Source: a bacterium (GTDB lineage: Bacteria; SZUA-182; SZUA-191; JAJRXT01). Taken from it: DNA of 21,058 nucleotides. The DNA lies in NCBI GenBank assembly GCA_024277605.1, contig JAJRUU010000133.1:1-21058 (forward strand), given 5' to 3'. Below, piece after piece: positions 13,603 to 19,958 of this stretch. The translations under genes were made by a program, and so were the position numbers. The notes beneath the pieces were generated by a model. That model was not told where the DNA came from, made no database searches, and saw only the letters and a program-made list of their open reading frames with translations. Within the stretch, counting starts at the first letter, position 1. The number at the start of each line of letters is the position of its first letter.

Positions 13603-15264
13603 TTGTTGATCCAACGAATTGTGGATCACTTGTGCCGTATGGGCGAGTCTGCTAAACAGGCTGCCGACAAAGAGATAAAACCCCTGGATATTTTGAGGCT
13701 TTCAAGTTCCTTAAACATTGCCCAGAAGGGTCAGCGCTTAGCCCGGCAAATGGATACTATAGGGGATTCATCTCAGGTTGATCAACTTGAGTCTTTGATA
13801 GAGCTGGCGCTTGGTGATGTCGCCTTCCATCGCAAAATGTTTTATGATCTGCCACTATTTGCACCTCAAACCGAGGCGATTTCGCTCATTGAGGAGCATA
13901 TTAAGAACAAAACCGGCAAGGTGATCACCGTGCGCAGCGCCAGGCAGACGATGAAGAATGAATGTTCGGCTATGCTCTGTGTGCGGGCGCTTCTACATTA
14001 CCGGGAGCAAGGCGGTATTTATATCCGTACGGCTCCCACCTGGAGACCTCAGGTGCTGAATTCAAAACTGCGGGTCGAGAAATTCTTGAGGATGGACCCC
14101 TTGATCAATAATGATTACCACAGTCGGGAAGGTTTTATATTGCAACACGGTCAGGCGCAGTTGCTTTTCCTGTCCGCCGATAAAGGCGCTAATGTAGTGG
14201 GTTCTACCGCCTCAATCGCGCTAGATATAGATGAGGCGCATAAGGTGGATAAGGGTAAATTTGAGGAGGATTTCGGCCCCATGGCGGCTTACCATAATGT
14301 GCCGATCATCATGTGGGGGGTGGCGGCTGATAAACAGGACTTACTCTATGAATATGTGCAGCATAACAAAGAGCATAATCCCGAACTGAACCTCTCATAT
14401 CCGGCTGCTGTCTGGTGTGAGTTGTTGCCCCAATACGCCAAGCATTATGAGGAGCGGGTGCGAAAACTGGGGGCTGATCATCCGGTGATTCTTACTCAAT
14501 ATGATCTGGTGGATGTGGATACGCTGGGGGGTTATCTCAAAACTCATCATTTGAGCAGCTTGCTGGATGCTGAACATCAGCGCTATGCGGCTCCCAAAAA
14601 CGGTAAAGAATATATAGTTACTATTGATATTGCGGGTGAGGCTGAGGTCGAGGAAGATGATCCGGCAAAGAAGAGTAAGGGGGCTAAGGATAGTACGGTA
14701 GCGCTGGTATTTGAGGTTTGCCCGGGGGATGTGCGAAATGATTATCCGGCCTGCCGCCTGGTGGATATTTATTGGTGGACGGGTATGGCTTTGGCGGATG
14801 AACCGAGTGGGCTGCCGGGTCAGCAGTCGAGTCTGCTTAAGCTGCTTAAGCTCTGGGGTCCCAAGGCTACCGTAGTTGATTCCAGAGGGGTAGGCGAGCA
14901 GATTGCCAAGTATCTGGCTAAACATCATCCCGGAGTTACCACATATGCTGCCGACAGTAATTCAGGCAGCCAGGATTGTCATGGCTTGTTGGCGCTGATT
15001 AACAACGAGCGCTTAAAGGTATTTCGTAATGATGATTCAGCCGAATATGCCGAGCTTTGCCGACAAATCAAAAGGTGCCGTTATGAAATTCGGGCGCATG
15101 ATCGGATGCGGCTTATAAAGCCCAGCGGTTCAGGGCATATTGATATGGTAAACGCGCTGACGTATCTCCATCGGGCGCTGGTGAAATTTGTGCCGGCGGC
15201 TATTGGCGGCCTTGATCCACCCGATGGCTGGTATCAGTCGAATCGCATAAAAACATGGGGGTAG
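13603..15264 (+). CDS. Phage terminase large subunit
   Basis: 553 residues from a TTG. TerL is the ATPase-nuclease motor that packages phage DNA into proheads. The ATPase domain has RSARQTMKNE (111-120) at the Walker A place, and LDIDEAH (207-213) as a clear Walker B with DEAH. The Walker A is unusual: the glycine before the lysine is Met. The RNase H-like nuclease domain begins at YIVTIDIAGEA (Asp), includes ATVVDSRGVGEQIAKYL (Asp) and ends near HIDMVNALTYLH (Asp), which gives the expected acidic metal ligands. A charged insert (EVEEDDPAKKSKGAKDS) follows the first motif. The TTG has no SD and coding character extends upstream, so the annotated start is probably an artefact of a frameshift. 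It ends three bases before the portal start. Confidence 0.93.
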   Translation: MLIQRIVDHLCRMGESAKQAADKEIKPLDILRLSSSLNIAQKGQRLARQMDTIGDSSQVDQLESLIELALGDVAFHRKMFYDLPLFAPQTEAISLIEEHIKNKTGKVITVRSARQTMKNECSAMLCVRALLHYREQGGIYIRTAPTWRPQVLNSKLRVEKFLRMDPLINNDYHSREGFILQHGQAQLLFLSADKGANVVGSTASIALDIDEAHKVDKGKFEEDFGPMAAYHNVPIIMWGVAADKQDLLYEYVQHNKEHNPELNLSYPAAVWCELLPQYAKHYEERVRKLGADHPVILTQYDLVDVDTLGGYLKTHHLSSLLDAEHQRYAAPKNGKEYIVTIDIAGEAEVEEDDPAKKSKGAKDSTVALVFEVCPGDVRNDYPACRLVDIYWWTGMALADEPSGLPGQQSSLLKLLKLWGPKATVVDSRGVGEQIAKYLAKHHPGVTTYAADSNSGSQDCHGLLALINNERLKVFRNDDSAEYAELCRQIKRCRYEIRAHDRMRLIKPSGSGHIDMVNALTYLHRALVKFVPAAIGGLDPPDGWYQSNRIKTWG

Positions 15265-15267
15265 ATA

Positions 15268-16434
15268 ATGGGTATGCAGCATAAATTATTGAATCTGGTT
15301 GCCGGTAATTATATAGACCGGCGGATTAAACAGGGAATTCGTGAAGCCTTGCCGGGTGGGGGTGGAATAGACGCCGATGAGCATTTGTACCGTAAACTTA
15401 CCGGCAGTGAGGGTAAGGATTTGTCCCCCTTAAAGCAAGAGCGCATGCTCCAGATTGCTTACCATTTATATGAGACCAACCCCTTGGCCCATCGTATTGT
15501 TGAACTGACCAAGGATTTTGTGGTGGGCGAGGGAATAACCTATGAAGCCCGGGACGAGGAAGTAAAAGGAGTCCTCGACTCCTTTTGGCTGGATCCGGTG
15601 AATTTATGGGACTTAAAGCAGCACCAGAAGGCGCTGGAGCTGGGATTGTATGGCGAGCAGTGTTACACGGTTGCGGTCAATGAGTACAGTGGACAGGTGC
15701 GCTTGGGCTATATCGATCCGCTGCATATTGATGAGGTGCTGGCTGATCCCGATAATTGCGAGTTGATAACGCAGGTGAAGCTCAAGGGTACAGCTGCCCA
15801 CCCCGGTCGAGCGCTTAAGGTGGTCCAGGTGGATGAGGATCCTATGAGTGAAAGCTATGGCTATCTGACCGGTGAGTGTTTTTTCTTTAAGGTGAACAGT
15901 GTCAGTAATTCCACCCGCGGGCGGTCTGATTTGTTGGCTTTGGCCGACTGGCTCTCCGGCTATGATGAGTTTTTGTTTAACCGCCTGGACCGGGCGGCGC
16001 TGATTAACGCCTTTGTGTGGGATGTCACCTTAAAGGGGTTGAATCAGGAAGAGATCGAACGCTACCTGCGCAATACCCCAGCCCCAAAGCCCGGTTCCGT
16101 CCGGGCGCATAATGAGAATGTGGAGTATCGGGCGGTAGCCCCGGATTTAAAGGCTAATGATGCTTCGGCTGAGGCGCGCCTATTAAAAAACCATATTCTG
16201 GGGGGAGCCGGGGTCCCGGAGCATTGGTTTGCCGAAGGGGGGGAGACCAATCGGGCAACCGCAGCTGAAATGGGCGAGCCCACCATAAAACGCCTTGCTG
16301 CCCGCCAGCGCTACTTTCGCCATATGTTGGAATATATCTTCCTCTTCGTTATTGACCAGGCAATCATACATGGAAAATTATCGGCTGAGATAAAAGAAGG
16401 GGACATGTCCCCTTTCAGCCTTATTATGCCTTAG
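15268..16434 (+). CDS. Phage portal protein, interrupted by in-frame TAG
   Basis: 388 residues to the TAG. Portal proteins form the dodecameric ring at one capsid vertex through which DNA enters. Portal-like sequence includes YETNPLAHRIVELTKDFVVG, then a wing region with YGEQCYTVAVNEYSGQV, LGYIDPLHIDEVLADPDN, and the C-terminal clip/crown helices NHILGGAGVPEHWFAEGGET. The start has a G-rich SD (GGGGG) and lies three bases after the terminase stop. The protein ends SLIMP at the TAG, but the same frame continues for 59 codons with typical portal C-terminal sequence, so the true gene is probably 15268-16614. An 18-bp perfect palindrome lies just before the stop. TAG differs from GAG (Glu, common here in relatives by my recollection) by one base. 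Confidence 0.9.
   Translation: MGMQHKLLNLVAGNYIDRRIKQGIREALPGGGGIDADEHLYRKLTGSEGKDLSPLKQERMLQIAYHLYETNPLAHRIVELTKDFVVGEGITYEARDEEVKGVLDSFWLDPVNLWDLKQHQKALELGLYGEQCYTVAVNEYSGQVRLGYIDPLHIDEVLADPDNCELITQVKLKGTAAHPGRALKVVQVDEDPMSESYGYLTGECFFFKVNSVSNSTRGRSDLLALADWLSGYDEFLFNRLDRAALINAFVWDVTLKGLNQEEIERYLRNTPAPKPGSVRAHNENVEYRAVAPDLKANDASAEARLLKNHILGGAGVPEHWFAEGGETNRATAAEMGEPTIKRLAARQRYFRHMLEYIFLFVIDQAIIHGKLSAEIKEGDMSPFSLIMP
16397..16414. repeat. 18-bp perfect palindrome inside the portal gene
   Basis: AAGGGGACATGTCCCCTT is a perfect palindrome. Outer arms GGCTGA (16383-16388) and TCAGCC (16415-16420) also pair, giving a larger hairpin over 16383-16420. It encodes KEGDMSPF. A near copy, GGGGACCATGTCCCC, lies at 19212-19226. 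Confidence 0.8.
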
Positions 16435-16614
16435 ATATCGCTTAAAGATATAAACGCCCTGACCACTTCGCTGCAAAGGGTAACTGTTGCCCTGCAGGCA
16501 GCGCAGGATCGGGGTTGGGTCAGCCAGCGTACCGCCGCTCAAGTGTTCGGGATGCTGGCTACCCGTCTGGGGGTGGATATTGATGTGGAACGGGAGTTAG
16601 CAACTTCACCATAA
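16435..16614 (+). pseudogene. Portal C-terminal segment after the TAG
   Basis: In the portal frame, the bases after TAG encode 59 residues to TAA 16612-16614: ISLKDINALTTSLQRVTVAL, then AQDRGWVSQRTAAQVFGMLA, then a short acidic tail. This is typical of portal C termini (a P-x-IS-x-KD segment, amphipathic helices and WVS-x-x-TA). It has no start codon or SD of its own. It therefore reads as the cut-off end of the portal or as a readthrough extension. The next gene follows 14 nt later with a proper SD. Confidence 0.75.
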
Positions 16615-16628
16615 CCGAGGGGGGTGCA

Positions 16629-16796
16629 ATGGATTTAAAGAAAGAGCCTGAATCAGAATTTAAAGCGGCAATAAGAGGGCTTAAGTTGAAAAAAGGCGAT
16701 GTGTTGGCCTGGAAAGAATACAGCGACCGGGTGGTGCTGGTAACCTCCCATGGTCAGAAATTAACCTGGTGGAGGGATTATAGTGATGCAGCTTGA
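16629..16796 (+). CDS. Small phage protein of unknown function
   Basis: 55 residues from ATG 16629, with a strong SD (GAGGGGGG, 16617-16624) 4-5 nt upstream. The sequence MDLKKEPESEFKAAIRGLKL is charged, followed by a compact beta-like part GDVLAWKEYSDRVVLVTSHG and WW near the end. I do not recognise a family. It lies between portal and capsid-protease genes and overlaps the next start by 14 nt, which suggests coupled translation. Confidence 0.7.
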   Translation: MDLKKEPESEFKAAIRGLKLKKGDVLAWKEYSDRVVLVTSHGQKLTWWRDYSDAA

Positions 16797-18786
16797 TTTG
16801 TGTGTGCCGCTTATAGAGTCGCAGGATAGGGAAGGGCGGGAGTGGGAGGTGGTGATTATTGAAGCCGGTAAATCCGGTAACGGCTTCTATTATCCCCCGC
16901 AGGTGCTCAAGGAAGCGGTGCCCCTGTTTTCCGGGGTGCGGGCGTTGGCCCGGGCTGATGAACAGCATATTAAGGATATAAATAAAGACGTAAAAAATAT
17001 TGTCGGTTGGTTCGGGCAAGCCCGTTTTGAAGATAACAAAGTTAAGGCCCGCTTCTATATCTCTGAGGCGGCCGAGTGGCTGCGGTTGTTGATGCTGGAT
17101 GCCTGGAAGCGGGGCAAGAAGGACATTGTGGGTTTTTCTATAGTGGCGCAAGGGGCCAGTCGACTGGTTCGTGAAAAAAAGGGTTTGATCAAACGGGTAG
17201 ACCGTATTCAGCAGGTGGATCTGGTGGATGTGGTGGTTAATCCAGCGGCAGGCGGCCGTATTGCCAAACTGGTTGCCGGAGCTGGTTCAAAGACAAAGGA
17301 GGAGCATGGCATGGTAGAGAAAATGTTGGAGTTCATTGAGCAGCATTCACCGGAGTTGTATCAACGGTTGGATGTTGAGAATATTGACCAGCACAAGGTG
17401 TTGGAGCTGTACACCGAGGCGGTCTTCCGGACGGGAGAGGTATCGGATACCGACCCGAAAACCAGATTGACCAGATTGGAAGAGGATGTTCAAGAGGCCA
17501 AATGCCGATTGAAGCTGGTCGAGGCGCTACGGGATAGCGGTTTGCCCAAGTTGGCCCAGCAGAAGATAAACCGCCGTTTTGCAACCGGAGTTTTCAATGA
17601 ATCACAGTTGCGGGAGGCTATTTCTGAAGAGCGCGATTTTATGGCCCGCATATCAGGCAGTCACCAGGTTAAAGGCGCCGGGGCCACCAAGGTAGAGGTG
17701 GGTCAGGGCGGACGTGAGCGGACGCTCACGGCGTTGGATGGTTTCTTCGCCAATCAGGATATTGCCGGAGTGCCGCGCTTTCGCTCTTTCAGGGAGGCTT
17801 ATGTGACTATCACCGGTGATAGCAGTATGAGCGGGCAGTTGCGGGAAGCGCATAACCTGACCAAATTTACCGAATCGCTGACCAGCTCTTCCTGGGCCGA
17901 GATATTGGGAGAGTCCATCACCCGCCGTATGTTGGCTGAATATAGTACCCCTGGATTGGATGATTGGCGCAAGATCGTCTCCGATGTTACCGCGGTGCGG
18001 GATTTCAGGACCAACCGGCGCATGCGGATTGGCGGTTATGGCACTCTGCCGGCGGTAAATGAGGCGGCCAGCTACCAGAATCTGACCTCGCCCGGTGATG
18101 AGGAAGCTACTTTCAGCATTGCCAAGAAGGGTGGGTTGGAGGATTTAACCCTGGAGATGATCGCCAATGATGATATAGGGGCCATCCGCCGTATCCCCCA
18201 GAAATTGGGCCGGGCTGCCGCTCGAACGCTGTATAAAAGTGTGTTTGACGTTATTGTAAACAATAGCGCCACCTCATATGATGCAGTGCCTCTGTTTGAT
18301 GTCGGACACAGCAATCTGGGAAGTAGCGCTTTGGTTGCCAATTCGCTGCTTTCAGCCAAGATTGCCATGAGTGAGCAGGCGGCTTACGGGGATAGTGTGG
18401 ATGTTTTGGGACTTACCGCTAAATGGCTGTTGGTTCCGCTGGAGTTGGAGGATTCCGCTTACAGGTTGAGTACTTCGCCTACTGTAATAGGGAGCGCCAA
18501 TAATGCCGGAACTGAGCCGAATATCCATTCCGCTTACGGTTTGGGCGTGATTGTGCTGCCGTACTGGACGGATGCCAACGATTGGGCTGTTGTGTGCGAT
18601 ACGGCTGACTGTCCCACCATCGAGGTTGGCTTTTTTAACGGCAATGAGGAGCCGGAGTTATTCGTTCAAGATCAGCCTACTGCCGGTTCGATGTTTACGC
18701 AGGATAAAATTACTTACAAGATACGCCACATTTATGGAATCTGCGTATTGGATCATCGCGGTATCTATAAATCGGTGGTTGTCTAG
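16783..18786 (+). CDS. Prohead protease - scaffold - major capsid fusion protein
   Basis: 667 residues with three parts in order. Residues 1-175 look like a prohead maturation protease, with likely catalytic His62 (ADEQHIKD) and Ser119 (DIVGFSIVAQG). Residues 177-290 are helical and charged (LTRLEEDVQEAKCRLKL), as expected of a scaffold. Residues from about 305 to the end are a major capsid protein with GGYGTLPAVNEAASYQNL, YDAVPLFDVGHSNLG and a C-terminal strand-rich part. Fused protease/capsid proteins are known in some tailed phages; the protease would cut the capsid free. The start is GTG 16783 or ATG 16786, behind GGAGGG. A strong internal SD before Met177 suggests a second, protease-less product. 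It ends with TAG followed by a terminator-like repeat. Confidence 0.9.
   Translation: MMQLDLCVPLIESQDREGREWEVVIIEAGKSGNGFYYPPQVLKEAVPLFSGVRALARADEQHIKDINKDVKNIVGWFGQARFEDNKVKARFYISEAAEWLRLLMLDAWKRGKKDIVGFSIVAQGASRLVREKKGLIKRVDRIQQVDLVDVVVNPAAGGRIAKLVAGAGSKTKEEHGMVEKMLEFIEQHSPELYQRLDVENIDQHKVLELYTEAVFRTGEVSDTDPKTRLTRLEEDVQEAKCRLKLVEALRDSGLPKLAQQKINRRFATGVFNESQLREAISEERDFMARISGSHQVKGAGATKVEVGQGGRERTLTALDGFFANQDIAGVPRFRSFREAYVTITGDSSMSGQLREAHNLTKFTESLTSSSWAEILGESITRRMLAEYSTPGLDDWRKIVSDVTAVRDFRTNRRMRIGGYGTLPAVNEAASYQNLTSPGDEEATFSIAKKGGLEDLTLEMIANDDIGAIRRIPQKLGRAAARTLYKSVFDVIVNNSATSYDAVPLFDVGHSNLGSSALVANSLLSAKIAMSEQAAYGDSVDVLGLTAKWLLVPLELEDSAYRLSTSPTVIGSANNAGTEPNIHSAYGLGVIVLPYWTDANDWAVVCDTADCPTIEVGFFNGNEEPELFVQDQPTAGSMFTQDKITYKIRHIYGICVLDHRGIYKSVVV
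17295..17313 (+). promoter_or_regulatory. Internal ribosome binding site and start in the capsid fusion gene
   Basis: AAAGGAGG (17295-17302) lies 8 nt before an in-frame ATG (17311, residue 177), exactly between the protease and scaffold parts. Initiation here would make a 491-residue scaffold-capsid protein, similar in logic to nested protease/scaffold genes of lambda. Confidence 0.55.
17713..17730. repeat. Perfect short-loop hairpin inside the capsid fusion gene
   Basis: CGTGAGCG-GA-CGCTCACG has perfect 8-bp arms and a 2-nt loop. It encodes RERTLT in the linker between scaffold and capsid parts. Confidence 0.7.
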
Positions 18787-18849
18787 CCGACAGGTGACAG
18801 GTCACAGGTGACAGGTCACAGGTGACCAGTCACCGACAGGTCGGCTTTT
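18785..18849 (+). terminator. Tandem repeat within a terminator-like structure after the capsid gene
   Basis: AGCCGAC (18785-18791) pairs with GTCGGCT (18840-18846), followed by TTTT. The long interior is a 14-bp tandem repeat, ACAGGTGACAGGTC, with two full units (18790-18803, 18804-18817) and a partial third. An inner hairpin GGTGAC-CA-GTCACC lies at 18821-18834. The outer stem overlaps the TAG stop. Confidence 0.6.
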
Positions 18850-18860
18850 AACTAATCAAT

Positions 18861-18903
18861 CGGTAGCTGGTGGCGCAGAATAACTTACCGTTACCAGCTA
18901 CCG
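18861..18903 (+). repeat. 11-bp inverted repeat before the small Cys protein
   Basis: CGGTAGCTGGT (18861-18871) and ACCAGCTACCG (18893-18903) are perfect arms with a 21-nt loop, ending 13 nt before the SD of the next gene. It could be an mRNA hairpin, or a second dispersed repeat. Confidence 0.65.
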
Positions 18904-18931
18904 AACGTGCTCTCAAAAAAGGAGGTGTATT

Positions 18932-19114
18932 ATGGCGCTCCCAACTTATAATTGCCCGTTCTCGGCGGCAGCCACTAGTTCTAAAACCTGTGCCGCTATT
19001 TTAGCTGAGAATACCAATGCCAGTTGCCCGCTGTATGATACGGTGGATGAGCAGTGCATGCTCAGGCAAAGGCTGTTGTATGATCGCGAGCTATGGCGCG
19101 GCGAGGGAGCATAG
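18932..19114 (+). CDS. Small cysteine-containing phage protein
   Basis: 60 residues behind a strong SD (AAGGAGGTG, about 6 nt from the ATG). Four cysteines (8, 20, 32, 42) are nearly evenly spaced, which could bind a metal or form disulfides, and the C-terminal half is charged (QRLLYDRELWRGEG). I do not know a family with this pattern. Placed between capsid and adaptor genes, it may be a small head or decoration protein, by position only. The TAG stop lies in the loop of a perfect hairpin. Confidence 0.75.
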   Translation: MALPTYNCPFSAAATSSKTCAAILAENTNASCPLYDTVDEQCMLRQRLLYDRELWRGEGA

Positions 19115-19145
19115 CTCCCCAGGCTAGGGGGCCAGGGCCCCTTTT
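19105..19145 (+). terminator. Stop-codon hairpin followed by an intrinsic terminator
   Basis: GGGAGC-ATA-GCTCCC (19105-19119) has 6-bp arms, with the TAG stop at 19112-19114 across its loop. Then GGGGC-CAGG-GCCCC (19128-19141) is followed by TTTT, a GC-rich intrinsic terminator. Confidence 0.65.
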
Positions 19146-19166
19146 GTCAATTTGTTGTAAGCTTAA

Positions 19167-19235
19167 ATGGCTGATAGCCAACTTGATGAGCAATTAAAGC
19201 TACTAATAAGAGGGGACCATGTCCCCCCCCCCTGA
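19167..19235 (+). CDS. Possible 22-residue ORF ending in a poly-C tract
   Basis: MADSQLDEQLKLLIRGDHV followed by PPP. There is no clear SD. The end is made by a hairpin GGGGAC-CAT-GTCCCC (19212-19226) and a run of ten C (19223-19232). A gain or loss of C would change the frame and extend or truncate it. It may be the start of a gene cut short by insertion of the palindrome, or not a gene. Confidence 0.25.
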   Translation: MADSQLDEQLKLLIRGDHVPPP

Positions 19236-19257
19236 TACCATTAACCTTAATAGTTAA

Positions 19258-19271
19258 AGGGATTTATCCCT
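19258..19271 (+). promoter_or_regulatory. SD-burying hairpin at the adaptor start
   Basis: AGGGAT-TT-ATCCCT (19258-19271) ends directly at ATG 19272 and includes the AAAGGG SD. It closely matches the scpA leader (AAGGGATATATCC then TTG). Confidence 0.5.
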
Positions 19272-19463
19272 ATGTCTCTTATAGATTTTAGAACCAAAAC
19301 CAGACGGCTTATGCAGGATGAGGCCGGTAAACTCAAAACCGAGGAGACTGATAGTTTTATCCTGGAAGCCTTGAGCTATTTCAGTAAGGATTATCCCCAG
19401 ATACAGGTAGCCGATATTGCCGGTGACGGCGGTTACCAGTATGATCTGCCGGCTGACTGGTAA
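19272..19463 (+). CDS. Phage head-tail adaptor, N-terminal part before an in-frame TAA
   Basis: 63 residues ending DLPADW at TAA 19461-19463. The same frame continues at once with AGVSWLQRVEYPAGERVPVYL, so the stop interrupts one protein of about 224 residues (19272-19946). The N-terminal part, FILEALSYFSKDYPQ and YQYDLPADW, fits head-tail adaptor proteins of the gp6-like kind, which form a ring under the portal. The SD lies in a hairpin. Confidence 0.7.
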   Translation: MSLIDFRTKTRRLMQDEAGKLKTEETDSFILEALSYFSKDYPQIQVADIAGDGGYQYDLPADW

Positions 19464-19469
19464 GCGGGT

Positions 19470-19946
19470 GTGTCGTGGCTGCAAAGAGTAGAGTATCCCG
19501 CCGGGGAGCGCGTGCCGGTTTATCTGGAGGCTGCCGATTATACCATTTATAAATCCACTTCCGGGGAGAAGCTGCTTTTTGTAAACCATACGCCGCAAAC
19601 CGGAAAAACCCTGCGGCTCACCTATACTACTCCATATAGAGAAACAAGCCTGAATGAAATTCCAGCATCTATGCAGGATGGTTTGGTTTTGCTGGCGGCG
19701 GCTTTATGTTGTGAGGCGTTATCCCGCATTTATGCGCAAAGTTATGATTCCACGATTGAGGCGGATGTGGTGGATTATCACGGTAAATCAAATACATATG
19801 CCCAGCGGGCTAAAGAGTTACAACAAAGATATAACAATTTCATGGGCAAGCAAAAAGGGCCGGGCGCCGCTTCAGCAACCAAAGATTGGGATGTGGATTA
19901 CCCCTGGGGTGGGGATAGGTTGAACCATCCCAGAAAGCAAAGATGA
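19470..19946 (+). CDS. Phage head-tail adaptor, C-terminal part after the TAA
   Basis: 158 residues from a GTG that has no SD, so it is most likely the rest of the adaptor and not a separate gene. It shows WLQRVEYPAGERVPVYLEA, LRLTYTTPYRE, IPASMQDGLVLLAAALCCEA and AQRAKELQQRYNNFMG, which follow the usual adaptor layout: beta core, then helices with a LAA...A pattern. Only two codons separate it from the stop. If read through, the protein would be complete. The next gene starts 12 nt later. Confidence 0.75.
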   Translation: MSWLQRVEYPAGERVPVYLEAADYTIYKSTSGEKLLFVNHTPQTGKTLRLTYTTPYRETSLNEIPASMQDGLVLLAAALCCEALSRIYAQSYDSTIEADVVDYHGKSNTYAQRAKELQQRYNNFMGKQKGPGAASATKDWDVDYPWGGDRLNHPRKQR

Positions 19947-19958
19947 GGAGGAAATATT

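Noticed and set aside
18790..18827. CRISPR-like repeats after the capsid gene
   Set aside because: The 14-bp units are directly adjacent with no spacers and number fewer than three, so this is a simple tandem repeat.
15268..19946. Reassignment of TAG and TAA to sense codons in the phage
   Set aside because: The terminase and capsid genes stop normally at TAG, other phage genes stop at TAA, and reading on gives no protein-like sequence. A nonsense lesion or local readthrough is simpler.
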